Shown here in pieces: positions 25,621-34,114 of a stretch of DNA of 36,905 nucleotides (its first letter is position 1; each line of letters opens with the position of its first letter). The stretch is taken from positions 1 to 36,905 of the forward strand of contig WFSA01000144.1 in the NCBI GenBank assembly GCA_015486215.1, read 5' to 3'. Source of the stretch: Anaerolineae bacterium. GTDB lineage: Bacteria > Chloroflexota > Anaerolineae > Promineifilales > Promineifilaceae. The position numbers were made by a program, and so were the translations under genes. The notes under the pieces were generated by a model that was given only the letters and a program-made list of their open reading frames with translations, made no database searches and was not told the origin of the DNA.

Positions 25621-25656
25621 ATAGTAAAGATAGAGATAGAGGTAGAGATAGAGATT
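25621..25656. repeat. AGAGAT low-complexity tract
   Basis: About five imperfect units of AGAGAT/AGAGGT lie between the M24 peptidase start and the Coa1-like stop. A related tract lies at 35860-35930. Confidence 0.7.
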
Positions 25657-25671
25657 TTTCCCTCCAGTTTC

Positions 25672-26139
25672 TCACTCCGATAACAAATTGATGCGATCTG
25701 AATGGCCGTCAATCGCTACCTCTAAAATTGTGTATTCCCAATTTCCTGCCGTCTTTACGGCTTGCACATAAAGCGTCCCTTTCCCATTTGGGCCAGAAAG
25801 CGGAATGGAAATCTCGGCATCGCCAGAACTATCATTGACATTGACAGAGCCAGAAAAGAACATCCCCGTATCAATCGGTTGGCCGAGCGCGTCAATCACT
25901 TCGGCATTATTGCTGGCGGCGGTGACGGCATCTTGGTAAACGGCCGTTGACTTCATCGAGTTCAACCCAAACGCAATCGAGCCAGCGACAGCACCAAAAA
26001 CAAGTACACAACAGACAAATATAATAGCCGAAATACCAAAAACCATCTTGAGCAGTGAAGTTGTACCCTTTTTACTCTTCTCCTCAAACTGTTTCATATC
26101 ATGTTCAAATTGAATTTTATCATCCGAGAAATCGTTCAT
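25672..26139 (-). CDS. Coa1/Tim21-like single-span membrane protein
   Basis: The 155-residue protein has a charged cytoplasmic start, one helix (MVFGISAIIFVCCVLVFGAVAG, about 30-52) and an outer domain with ALGQPIDTGMFFSGSVNV, SIPLSGPNGKGTLYV and a final NWEYTILEVAI. This pattern matches bacterial members of the cytochrome oxidase assembly protein 1 (Coa1) family. The bacterial function is not established, and no oxidase gene is nearby. The start at 26139 follows a GAGGTGG site; an in-frame ATG at 26169 lacks one. Confidence 0.75.
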   Translation of the reverse strand: MNDFSDDKIQFEHDMKQFEEKSKKGTTSLLKMVFGISAIIFVCCVLVFGAVAGSIAFGLNSMKSTAVYQDAVTAASNNAEVIDALGQPIDTGMFFSGSVNVNDSSGDAEISIPLSGPNGKGTLYVQAVKTAGNWEYTILEVAIDGHSDRINLLSE

Positions 26140-26170
26140 ACGCCACCTCACATTATCCAATAAAAACATT

Positions 26171-26415
26171 CAATCTGCGCTGATCTGCGAAATCTGCAAA
26201 TCATTCTTTTCTGGTTTATCCAGATTAGGATAAACGCAGATAAAATAGAAGAAATCTACTTTGCACTATCCTGTCACATCATTTAGTACCGCAACTACAA
26301 CGCGGATATCTTCGCCCGCGGATTTTGCGGATGAACGCAGAGCGGGGAAAGAAAATCCGCATTCTATAAAAGAGTCTGCGCCCATCCTAAAAATCCCGAA
26401 AATCTGCGTCCCGTC
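26171..26415. repeat. CGCAGAT-type repeats between ClpC and the Coa1-like gene
   Basis: ATCTGCGCTGATCTGCG, GATAAACGCAGAT and GATTTTGCGGATGAACGC runs make up most of this gap. No terminator hairpin with a T run was found after clpC. Confidence 0.5.
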
Positions 26416-26421
26416 CCTCTC

Positions 26422-28962
26422 TTAAATCTCCACTGCCATCGCTCCTTCAGCGATAGAGACTTCCAACACAGCATCCTCACCGCGCAAAACGATGATATTC
26501 TCACCATCATCATCTTCAATGACATCGGCAATGATCGTTTCGCCCGTCTCGAACGTCCCTGACAGCACCGCATCCGATAAGCGGTCTTCAATGCTGGTTT
26601 GGATGAGACGACGCAACGGCCGTGCGCCAAATTCATCATCATGCCCATGTTCAGCCAGCCACGCCTTCGCCTCGTCCGTCGTGTCCAGCGTCAATCCATG
26701 CTCGGCCAAGCGCTCGTTCACCTCGCCCAAAATGATGTCCACGATATACCGAATATCTTCCAACTTCAATTGACGGAAAACGACAATATTATCTATCCGA
26801 TTGACAAATTCAGGCTTAAACGCCTTTTTCAACTCATCCATCAACGTTTTACGCATGTCAGCATAATTTTCATCTTCGGTCATCGCGCTGTTTTGTTGGA
26901 AACTAAAGCCCAAATTGGGGCCGTGACGGATCGTATCTGCACCGATATTGGAGGTCATAATGATGATCGCATTACGGAAATCGACCTTATTCCCTTTCGC
27001 ATCCGAAAGCTGTCCCTCTTCCATAATTTGCAAAAGCAGATTAAACACATCAGGATGCGCTTTTTCAATCTCATCAAAAACGACAATGGAATACGGCCGT
27101 CTACGCACACTTTCCGTCAATTGCCCCGCATCATCATATCCCACATATCCGGGAGGGGAGCCGAGCATACGCGAAACCGTATGCCGTTCCATAAATTCAG
27201 ACATATCCAACTGCACCAACGCCTCTTCACTGCCAAACAAGAATTTAGCCAATGATTTGGTCAACTCCGTCTTGCCCACGCCTGTCGGGCCTAAAAAGAC
27301 AAAGGAACCGATGGGGCGATCTGGGCTTTTTAGCCCGGCGCGGGCGCGACGGACTGCTTTAGAGATACTCTCAATCGCTTCCTGCTGTCCCACAATCGTC
27401 TTTTTCAACTCCTCTTCCATCTTCAACAGGCGGGCGGACTCTTTGGCGGTGAATTGATAAACAGGAATGCCCGTCCACATCGCCAATACTTCGGCAATAT
27501 CATCAGCGGTCACACTGATGTCGGAGCCGGTCGCGCCGCCGGCACGCAACTGATTAAGCTGTGCTTGGATTTCAACTTCGCGCCCTTTCACTCTCTCCAA
27601 ATCCGCTTCACGGCCGTCTTTCTTGGCTGCCACCCGCGCATCACGCAATTCGCGCAGCTCATCATACGCCTCACGAATATCGGCTGGCTGCGGCACGCGG
27701 TACATACGCACACGAGACGCGCCCTCATCGATCAAATCAATCGCCTTGTCAGGCAAAAAGCGGTCAGTCACATAACGGGATGAAAGGGTAACAGCCGCTT
27801 CTATCGCCTCATCGCTGATAGAAAGGCTGTGATGCTGCTCATACGCATATTTAATCCCTTTCAAAATCTGAACCGCCTCATCCTCATTTGGCTCCTCCAC
27901 CGTCACCGGCTGAAAACGACGTTCCAACGCGGCATCACTCTCGATGTATTTGCGGTATTCGTCCAATGTCGTCGCGCCAATACATTGCAACTCCCCCCGC
28001 GCAAGAGCGGGTTTGAGGATATTCGCCGCATCAACAGAACTGCCCGCCGCCCCTGCGCCGACAAGCATATGCAGCTCATCAATGAACAAAATGCTGTCGC
28101 TATTTTGTATCTCGCTGATGATCCGTTTCATCCGCTCTTCAAATTGGCCGCGATACATCGTGCCGGCAACAAGGCTACCCACGTCCAATTGAAGGACACG
28201 CTTACCATGAAGGGATTGGGGAACACGGCCGTTGATAATCCGTTGCGCCAACCCTTCAATAATCGCCGTCTTGCCTACTCCCGGCTCACCCACCAACGCA
28301 GGATTATTCTTCGTCCGCCGCGCCAACACTTGGATAACACGCTCGATCTCCATCTTACGACCAATAACAGGATCAAGTTTATTTTCATCAGCCAACGCCG
28401 TTAAATCAGTCGCCATCTGGTCAACCATCGGCGTGTCGCTCTTCTCTTTTTTCCTATTTTTCTTTTTCTTTTGCTTGCGCCCGCTACCGCCCGCCATCAC
28501 CTTCTCATGCGGGTCTTGCTTCAATTTAAGTTTCGTCTCCGTCCGCACCTTCTCAGCCGAGATATTGAATTCGCGCAGCACATTCATCCCCGCGCTGCTG
28601 CCCTGACGAACCATAGCCAACAAAAGATGTTCTGTACCGACGTAATGCTGCCCCAATTGACGCGCTTCCTCAACCGCCAACTCTAAAATACGTTTCATAT
28701 CGGGGGAAAGTTCCACATTTGTATACGGCGTGCGTCTGCCCGCTACTGACGACCTCTCAACAGCTTTTTGAACAGAAGTAACATCCAATCCCAACTTTCG
28801 CAGCACATCACCAGCAATGCCGCCATCTTCACGGAGCAAACCAGTGAGCAAATGCTCACTGCCAATATAGGTATGGTTCATCCGTTCCGCTTCCTCTTGT
28901 GCAAATCCCAGCACGCGGCGCGCCCGTTGTGTAAATCGTCCCCAATTTTTTGATGCATTCAT
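26422..28962 (-). CDS. clpC: ClpC-type AAA+ protease ATPase
   Basis: The 846-residue Hsp100 unfoldase feeds proteins to ClpP. Two Clp-N repeats (about 1-75 and 78-150) come first, then a very basic linker (162-175, lysine-rich), AAA-1 with GEPGVGKT at 225-232, and a coiled middle domain (about 420-470) containing [19 protein letters not shown], short as in ClpC. AAA-2 with GPTGVGKTE and the [20 protein letters not shown] segments follows. The C-terminal part has [10 protein letters not shown]-like [15 protein letters not shown]. The tail is long and acidic after this. clpP is not in the window. GAGG lies 9 bases before the ATG. Four ACGGCCGT copies are present. Confidence 0.95.
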   Translation of the reverse strand: MNASKNWGRFTQRARRVLGFAQEEAERMNHTYIGSEHLLTGLLREDGGIAGDVLRKLGLDVTSVQKAVERSSVAGRRTPYTNVELSPDMKRILELAVEEARQLGQHYVGTEHLLLAMVRQGSSAGMNVLREFNISAEKVRTETKLKLKQDPHEKVMAGGSGRKQKKKKNRKKEKSDTPMVDQMATDLTALADENKLDPVIGRKMEIERVIQVLARRTKNNPALVGEPGVGKTAIIEGLAQRIINGRVPQSLHGKRVLQLDVGSLVAGTMYRGQFEERMKRIISEIQNSDSILFIDELHMLVGAGAAGSSVDAANILKPALARGELQCIGATTLDEYRKYIESDAALERRFQPVTVEEPNEDEAVQILKGIKYAYEQHHSLSISDEAIEAAVTLSSRYVTDRFLPDKAIDLIDEGASRVRMYRVPQPADIREAYDELRELRDARVAAKKDGREADLERVKGREVEIQAQLNQLRAGGATGSDISVTADDIAEVLAMWTGIPVYQFTAKESARLLKMEEELKKTIVGQQEAIESISKAVRRARAGLKSPDRPIGSFVFLGPTGVGKTELTKSLAKFLFGSEEALVQLDMSEFMERHTVSRMLGSPPGYVGYDDAGQLTESVRRRPYSIVVFDEIEKAHPDVFNLLLQIMEEGQLSDAKGNKVDFRNAIIIMTSNIGADTIRHGPNLGFSFQQNSAMTEDENYADMRKTLMDELKKAFKPEFVNRIDNIVVFRQLKLEDIRYIVDIILGEVNERLAEHGLTLDTTDEAKAWLAEHGHDDEFGARPLRRLIQTSIEDRLSDAVLSGTFETGETIIADVIEDDDGENIIVLRGEDAVLEVSIAEGAMAVEI

Positions 28963-29015
28963 GTATGATTACCTCAATGAAAATATGTGTAGAATCGTAA
29001 CGACTAAGGAATAAG

Positions 29016-29165
29016 GACATGGTTCAAATTAGGGTAAATCATCTTTACAGTTATTGCGTGATTGGGCGACCATAAAAGTCGCCCCTACGGGAATAAATTG
29101 TAGGGGCGCGGCCTTGTGCCCGCCCTCAACCTGTAAAGATCATCTTGCGTAAAATGAACCATGTC
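29016..29165. mobile_element. Family-4 MITE (GACATGG ends), copy b (150 bp)
   Basis: GACATGGTTCA to TGAACCATGTC, flanked by GGAATAAG / AGAATAAG (29008-29015, 29166-29173; seven of eight match). It is one layer of the nested stack upstream of clpC. Confidence 0.82.
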
Positions 29166-29182
29166 AGAATAAGGATTAAATA

Positions 29183-29304
29183 GTAACTTCTCAAAAAGTT
29201 GGGGGCATGATTACAGCTAATTAGGAAAGGAACGAATTTACTCGACTGACGTAATTTATTCCTTTCCTAATTGATTGTAATCACCCCGAAATATTGAGAA
29301 GATA
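29183..29304. mobile_element. Family-2 MITE, copy b, last base displaced by the next element
   Basis: GTAACTTCTCAAAAAG at the left. The right end GAGAAGATA is completed by a C at 29425, beyond the family-1 insertion. Its 8-bp target duplication ATTAAATA is found at 29175-29182 and 29426-29433, which spans both elements. Confidence 0.85.
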
Positions 29305-29416
29305 GTATCTTCTCAGTATTCTGGGGAGACTTGACAAATTTTCCTAATGGTACTCATGTAAAATAAAGTGCTGATGAAATTTGTCAAATCTTGTCCACGA
29401 TTTATTGAGAAGATAC
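29305..29416. mobile_element. Family-1 MITE, copy G (112 bp)
   Basis: Inserted into the right end of the family-2 element, with duplication AGAAGATA / AGAAAATA (29297-29304, 29417-29424; one mismatch). It faces opposite to copy F. With the repeats above it fills the 630-base gap 28963-29592. Confidence 0.87.
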
Positions 29417-29510
29417 AGAAAATACATTAAATACTATCCTAAACTTCAATTTGTCATTCCTAAATTGTCCAGCAATAAAAATTGCCTGAACGATGCCCCA
29501 TTAAAACACA

Positions 29511-29554
29511 AAACGTGAAACAAAACTACGATTTATCGCAGTTGTTTCACGTTT
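29511..29554 (-). terminator. Probable terminator of rpsA
   Basis: The 13-bp arms AAACGTGAAACAA / TTGTTTCACGTTT lie just beyond the rpsA stop and are followed on the minus strand by a T-rich stretch (GTGTTTTAA). Confidence 0.6.
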
Positions 29555-29592
29555 CACGCTTACTATTAACATTTACGCTTTATGCCAAGCGT

Positions 29593-30828
29593 CTATTCAG
29601 ATTGTTCACCTGATTCTTCAGCAACAACTTCTGCTTCCACCGCTTCAACTACTTCCACTTCTGTCTCTTCTGTTTGACCTATAGCCATGTTCCCAGCCGC
29701 TGCCATATCTGCTTCCAGATATTTGTCGGAGGAGACCTGCTTGATGCTCAACCCAATTTGACGTTTACGGGGGTTGATGCGAATGACGCGAACAGCGACC
29801 ATTTCTGATGCCTTTACGATTTCACGCGGATGTTCCACATGAGCATCAGACAGTTCAGATATATGAATCAAGCCGACCAATCCATTATCATCATTAATAC
29901 GGGCGAAAACGCCGTATGATGCAATTTTTGTAATTTTGGCTTCCACAAGTTGGCCGACTTTGTATTCATCAGCAACCAATGTCCACGGATCAGGCTGTAA
30001 TTTTTTGAGGCTGAGAGCAAGACGTTGTTTATCTTTATCAATGCTCAATACAGCAACTTTAATTTTATCGCCTGTTTTCAAAACGGCTGACGGGTGATTG
30101 ATACGTTTCCAGCTTAATTCAGAAACGTGGACAAGTCCTTCCATACCGCCAATGTCTACAAATGCGCCAAAGTCGGCCAAATGAACAACTGTACCTTCGC
30201 ACACATCCCCTTTGGAAAGGGTCGTCATCAAATCTTTACGTTTGGCGGCACGCAATTCACGCATCGCTGCCCGTTCGGACATAATAATACGGCGTTGCTC
30301 ATGGTCAACTTCAATAATTTTAACATCCATCATCTTACCAACGAGCTTATTGATCTCTTCTTTGCTCTGACGACGACGTTGTAATTGAGATTTAGGTAAG
30401 AATCCGCGTAAATGCCCGATTTCTGTAAGCAAGCCGCCGCGATTTACCCCCAACACACGACATTGACACAAGGTTTTGTTTTCCTTGTATTCAGCGATAG
30501 TCATCCACTCCTGCTCCTGCAAAGCCTGTGTGTACGACAGAATGATGCTGTTTTTCTTGCCTTCGGGGTCAACCACAAATACGGTGACCTCTGCATCCTC
30601 GCATAATTTAGCGCGTGTCTCCTCATCCATATCGTCTAATTCAGCAGCGGGAATGATCCCCTCTGATTTAGCCCCAATATCTATGAGTACTTCATTTTCG
30701 CGGTCACGGACGACGATCCCATCACGGAGTTCGCCAGCAGCGGGTACATACAACTCTTCGGTTAGGAGAAAGTCCATCGGATGGGCTTCCTTAATATCAA
30801 CGGTTTCTTCTAAAATTTCTTCACTCAA
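29593..30828 (-). CDS. rpsA: Ribosomal protein S1 (four S1 domains), TTG start
   Basis: The 411-residue protein has four S1 RNA-binding domains (about 32-100, 115-185, 205-275 and 290-362). The third and fourth are the best: GAFVDIGGMEGLVHVSELSW and GVFARINDDNGLVGLIHISEL. Four domains rather than the six of E. coli is usual for many Gram-positive-like lineages. It binds mRNA on the 30S subunit and aids initiation. The start is TTG, with AGAGGAA about 9 bases upstream. The C-terminus is an acidic E/V-rich tail. The gene contains no ACGGCCGT, unlike almost all its neighbours. Confidence 0.9.
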   Translation of the reverse strand: MSEEILEETVDIKEAHPMDFLLTEELYVPAAGELRDGIVVRDRENEVLIDIGAKSEGIIPAAELDDMDEETRAKLCEDAEVTVFVVDPEGKKNSIILSYTQALQEQEWMTIAEYKENKTLCQCRVLGVNRGGLLTEIGHLRGFLPKSQLQRRRQSKEEINKLVGKMMDVKIIEVDHEQRRIIMSERAAMRELRAAKRKDLMTTLSKGDVCEGTVVHLADFGAFVDIGGMEGLVHVSELSWKRINHPSAVLKTGDKIKVAVLSIDKDKQRLALSLKKLQPDPWTLVADEYKVGQLVEAKITKIASYGVFARINDDNGLVGLIHISELSDAHVEHPREIVKASEMVAVRVIRINPRKRQIGLSIKQVSSDKYLEADMAAAGNMAIGQTEETEVEVVEAVEAEVVAEESGEQSE

Positions 30829-31032
30829 AATTAAATTCCTCTTCTCTCTATTCTATTTTCTACACAAGGCAGAATTGGGGCAGATTATACTGGGTTTAAG
30901 GGGAGAGGCAAAAGATAAATGAGGCGCAGATTAAAGAGTAACTGATGTCCAGAAAATCGTTCTAAAAACAGAAAATGGGATGCGGTAATCGGATTTAGGG
31001 TGATTGGCTGAGTCGTCCCTGCAAAAAATGAA

Positions 31033-32163
31033 TTATCCTTGTTGAATTGGCAGCGACACCGTAAACATACTGCCCTCATTTTTAACGCTTTCCACCACAA
31101 TCGTTCCCTGATGTGCTTCTACTAACTGTTTGGCAATCGCCAACCCCAATCCTGCCCCTGCGCCGCCGGCGTGGGAGCGGGAAACATCTCCGCGCCAAAA
31201 GCGATCAAAAATATATGGCAATTCCTCTGGGGAAATGCCTTCGCCGGTGTCATGGATGGAGATAACGGCCGTCTCTCCCCCATCCCATCCAGCAAACATC
31301 TCAATCCGCCCGCCCGCAGGCGTATGACGCAACCCATTGGCGACCAAATTGCTAAACACCTGATCCAATCGTCCCGCGTCCCCTTCGATCATAAGCGGGG
31401 CTGTTGATTCATCAACAAACAGCCGCAACGCAACCCCTTTGCTCTCTGCCTGACCAGAAAAGCTCGTCCGTACATCACGTAGCACATCGATCACATCTAA
31501 CGACTCCATCTGTAAAGATAATTGACCTGCCTCCGCTTTGGAAAGCGTGTGCAAATCGCCCACCAGCCGTGCCAATGTGCGGGTTTCATCCAATGTGGCC
31601 TCAATATGGGCGGGGGATGGATCGTACACACCGTCCAAGATTCCTTCTAAATTGCCCTGAATAATGTGCAAAGGGGTGCGTAATTCGTGGGCGACGTCGG
31701 CCGTAAGATTGCGCCGTTGCTCATCGGCACGCTGCAACTCGATGATCATATGGTTAAACGCGCTGGCAAGATGGGCGAACTGTCCCCGTTTGCCCGTTTC
31801 TGGCACGCGAGTTGTCAAATCGCCGTCAGCGACCGCGTCGGCGGCACTCATCACATCAGATAACGGGGTAGCCACACGACGGAATGCCCGCCCCGCTAAC
31901 CCAATCGCCAATAACGGCAACATAAAGACCAAACTGCAACTGCCCAGCAAAAACATAGCTGGCGGGCGATGGTCTATCGTGCTGCCCTCTTTCATCCGCA
32001 TCAATACCATGCCAGCGATCCCCATCGCGCCCAACAACAGCACGGTCATCATGCCAAACAGGAACAGTAAGCCAACAAACATGCTCCATCGTTTGCGCTT
32101 CCAATCAGACGGGATATGTTTGCTCCAATCGGGGGGAGTGCATTTTTTGCGGGGATGTTTCAT
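31033..32163 (-). CDS. Sensor histidine kinase with a very short outer loop
   Basis: The 376-residue protein has two helices (about 28-54 and 68-93) separated by only about 13 residues. A HAMP domain (about 94-150) follows, then the HisKA domain with phosphorylated His159 in DVAHELRTPL, and the HATPase domain with N box NLVANGLRHTP, DTGEGI and GLGLAI. The short loop suggests that it senses within the membrane or through a partner rather than binding a solute outside. Its ATG overlaps the stop of the response regulator gene by 4 bases (ATGA), so the two are translationally coupled. Confidence 0.93.
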   Translation of the reverse strand: MKHPRKKCTPPDWSKHIPSDWKRKRWSMFVGLLFLFGMMTVLLLGAMGIAGMVLMRMKEGSTIDHRPPAMFLLGSCSLVFMLPLLAIGLAGRAFRRVATPLSDVMSAADAVADGDLTTRVPETGKRGQFAHLASAFNHMIIELQRADEQRRNLTADVAHELRTPLHIIQGNLEGILDGVYDPSPAHIEATLDETRTLARLVGDLHTLSKAEAGQLSLQMESLDVIDVLRDVRTSFSGQAESKGVALRLFVDESTAPLMIEGDAGRLDQVFSNLVANGLRHTPAGGRIEMFAGWDGGETAVISIHDTGEGISPEELPYIFDRFWRGDVSRSHAGGAGAGLGLAIAKQLVEAHQGTIVVESVKNEGSMFTVSLPIQQG

Positions 32164-32852
32164 GCGGAAACCTCATCATTAAAGCGATAACCGATGCCAT
32201 AAACGGTGAGGATATAGGTCGGATTGCTGGGATCAGGTTCCAGTTTGTGACGCAGATTTTTGATATGCGCGTCCACACTGCGATCATAGCCATCGTGGGT
32301 GTAACCGTGCAATTTGCTCAATAGCTGCTGTCGGCTGAGGGCTTGACCTGGATGTTGGGCGAAGATGGTGAGCAGGTTGAATTCAATACGGGTGAGCTGC
32401 AAGGTGCTGCCGTCTCTAAAGGCACGACGGCCGTCTATATCAATTTCCAACGCCCCTGTCCGAATGATGCTGCTATGGCGCACGCCCCCTTTCGCCCGCC
32501 GCAAAACTGCTCGCACACGAGCGACCAATTCACGCGGCGAAAATGGTTTGATGATGTAATCATCCGCGCCCAACTCTAACCCAATCAGCCGATCTGTCTC
32601 ATCCACGCGGGCGGTGAGCATGATAATCGGCACATCAGAATCGCGGCGGATATGACGGCATACGTCAAGCCCATCCATGCCGGGCAAATTCAAATCCAGC
32701 ACGATGAGGTCGGGCTTATCGCGGCGGAAAATGGATAGGGCTGTGGAGCCGTCAACGGCCGTTTGCACCCTAAACCCGCTCCGTTCCAAATAATCACGCG
32801 CCAGTTTACTGATTTTAGGTTCGTCATCTACGACGAGAATTAATTTATTCAT
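32160..32852 (-). CDS. OmpR/PhoB-family response regulator
   Basis: The 230-residue protein has a receiver domain with acidic pair DDE (9-11), phospho-acceptor Asp53 in LIVLDLNLPGMDG, the LTAR threonine and the KPFSPRE lysine. A winged-helix DNA-binding domain (about 130-230) with LTRIEFNLL, ALSRQQLL and RSVDAHIKNLRHKLE follows. It pairs with the kinase downstream. The frame is open to 32912, but the extra 20 residues are Cys/Lys-rich and unlike the family; ATG 32852 starts MNKLILVVDDEP. Targets are not visible, but the membrane protein gene just upstream is a candidate. Confidence 0.93.
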   Translation of the reverse strand: MNKLILVVDDEPKISKLARDYLERSGFRVQTAVDGSTALSIFRRDKPDLIVLDLNLPGMDGLDVCRHIRRDSDVPIIMLTARVDETDRLIGLELGADDYIIKPFSPRELVARVRAVLRRAKGGVRHSSIIRTGALEIDIDGRRAFRDGSTLQLTRIEFNLLTIFAQHPGQALSRQQLLSKLHGYTHDGYDRSVDAHIKNLRHKLEPDPSNPTYILTVYGIGYRFNDEVSA

Positions 32853-32917
32853 TGTTAAGTTTGCAGGTTTACAAGCAACATACCTGCAACCTGCATACTT
32901 GTTCACCTGCATACCTG

Positions 32918-33415
32918 CTACTTATCAGGTGACTTTTCGCTATCTTCATCATCAGCTACCCAACGCGGCTCTTGATTTTCATCATGCTTTTGATGCCACA
33001 TCCATGGCGGGCCGCAACGGCGGCCTGATTTGCCTTTGCCACATTTATGAAAGCCGCAGCGTTTGCCAAAAATTGCAAACAAACCGCCAATTAAGAGAAA
33101 CGGTATCAAACATTTCAACAACATCCCAAATAGGGAGAAGTGTCCCATCGAATGACGGCCGTAACCGTGTTCGTATCCATAACTGTGTCCATAACGGCCG
33201 TGTGATTCCATCCCATTCATATATGAAGGCGGCGCAACCCGTTCTACCGCGCCCTCTTCACCACTCACCGATTGTTGCCCTGCCATATATCCCTGTGTCC
33301 ACGCCTCTTGCGCCACCGAAGCTGAGTTGCCGTGATTGCGTCCCAAAAATACCATCGCCCCAAACAGATGGATGATTAACATAAACAATAGTCCGAATCC
33401 AATTACTTTTTTCAT
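32918..33415 (-). CDS. Two-helix membrane protein, His- and Cys-rich, linked to the two-component system
   Basis: I do not recognise a family for this 165-residue protein. The first helix (about 6-24) may be a signal anchor. The stretch between the helices (about 70-92) is rich in His, Gly and Tyr (HGRYGHSYGYEHGYGRH). A second helix (about 97-117) is followed by a Cys/His tail (KRCGFHKCGKGKSGRRCG) and an acidic end. This suggests metal binding on both sides of the membrane. It is the first gene of a probable three-gene operon with the regulator and kinase, so it may be sensor partner or target. AAGGAG lies about 10 bases before the ATG. Two ACGGCCGT copies are present. Confidence 0.7.
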   Translation of the reverse strand: MKKVIGFGLLFMLIIHLFGAMVFLGRNHGNSASVAQEAWTQGYMAGQQSVSGEEGAVERVAPPSYMNGMESHGRYGHSYGYEHGYGRHSMGHFSLFGMLLKCLIPFLLIGGLFAIFGKRCGFHKCGKGKSGRRCGPPWMWHQKHDENQEPRWVADDEDSEKSPDK

Positions 33416-33565
33416 CTAATTTTTACACTCCTTATCAAAATTTTAATGCGCTCAAATGCGCCATCCAATACTTGAGTATAATAATGACGCAAACCTGTGA
33501 AGAAATTATGAATTTGTGTGGGAGAAGTGATGCAGAGTTACAAAATCTACATCACCCTTTCCCGT

Positions 33566-33682
33566 TTATGCCGTTCTTCCCTTCACCCACGGCCACGCGC
33601 CAACGGTGATATTGCGCCGTTGGAAGAAAGCAATTGCCAAGCTGGGTTTTTGATTTCAATTATGCTCATTGCGGCGGTTAAT
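33566..33682 (-). pseudogene. Remnant of an ABC-2 permease gene 3' end
   Basis: On the minus strand this codes LAIAFFQRRNITVGAWPWVK, then a stop, clearly similar to the last residues of the intact permease at 34115 (LAIVFFQQRDITVGTWPWTK). Just upstream the frame breaks: a TGA appears, and the likely continuation (TAAMS...) is in another frame. Only about the last 35 codons remain. Confidence 0.7.
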
Positions 33683-33758
33683 TAAAAAACTGGACGAATT
33701 ATCGCGAGGTGATGTTGTCCTTTTGCGGCAGCTTATCACTGAAATGTATGGGGAGTGA
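33654..33758 (+). pseudogene. Possible gene tail on the opposite strand
   Basis: The plus strand reads ...KKLDELSRGDVVLLRQLITE..., then TGA at 33756-33758. The composition is protein-like but there is no start codon or domain, and it overlaps the permease remnant. It may be a fragment or chance. Confidence 0.2.
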
Positions 33759-33793
33759 GGGGTAAAAGAATACGCACTCCCTCTCTGTTATTT

Positions 33794-33855
33794 GTTGCGG
33801 GAATCGGAATTCCCGCAACGCTCCACCAGATAGGTATCAAGAATTCCGATTCCCG
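33794..33855. other. Two alternative hairpins sharing one arm
   Basis: TTGCGGGAAT / ATTCCCGCAA (33794-33817) forms a 10-bp stem with a 4-base loop. CGGGAATCGGAATTC (33798-33812) also pairs perfectly over 15 bp with GAATTCCGATTCCCG (33841-33855). The two cannot form together. No gene follows closely, so it may be a repeat rather than a switch. Confidence 0.5.
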
Positions 33856-33876
33856 ATACAGGCGGCGTAAAATGCC

Positions 33877-34040
33877 GACATGGTTCAAAATGGTTGAAAA
33901 TCATCTTTACAGTTGTTGCGTGATTGGGCGACCATAAAGGGGCGACCACAAGGGTCGCCCTACAGGAGTAAACTGTAGGGGCGCGGCCTTGTGCCCGCCC
34001 ACAACCTGTAAAGATCATTTCGCATAAAATGAACCATGTC
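33877..34040. mobile_element. Family-4 MITE (GACATGG ends), copy c (164 bp)
   Basis: GACATGGTTCA to TGAACCATGTC with the perfect 8-bp duplication AAAATGCC (33869-33876 and 34041-34048). This is the clearest copy. It is the main content of the gene-free stretch 33416-34114 besides the gene remnant and hairpins. Confidence 0.9.
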
Positions 34041-34077
34041 AAAATGCCATTATTTGCGTCATTATAACACACGCACC

Positions 34078-34111
34078 AAAGTGCGACGCACCTGAAGGTG
34101 CGTCGCACTTT
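34078..34111 (-). terminator. Perfect 16-bp hairpin after the ABC permease gene
   Basis: AAAGTGCGACGCACCT / AGGTGCGTCGCACTTT with a 2-base loop starts 3 bases beyond the permease stop. It ends in only three Ts on the minus strand, so termination is likely but not certain. Confidence 0.6.
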
Positions 34112-34114
34112 ATA

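Noticed and set aside
25621-25656. AGAGAT tract considered as a CRISPR or regulatory repeat
   Set aside because: Units are 6 bases with no spacers; it is simple low-complexity DNA.
28435-28480. Lysine-rich run in ClpC as a frameshift artefact
   Set aside because: The frame is continuous, and the position matches the known linker between the Clp-N domain and AAA-1; it is merely unusually basic.
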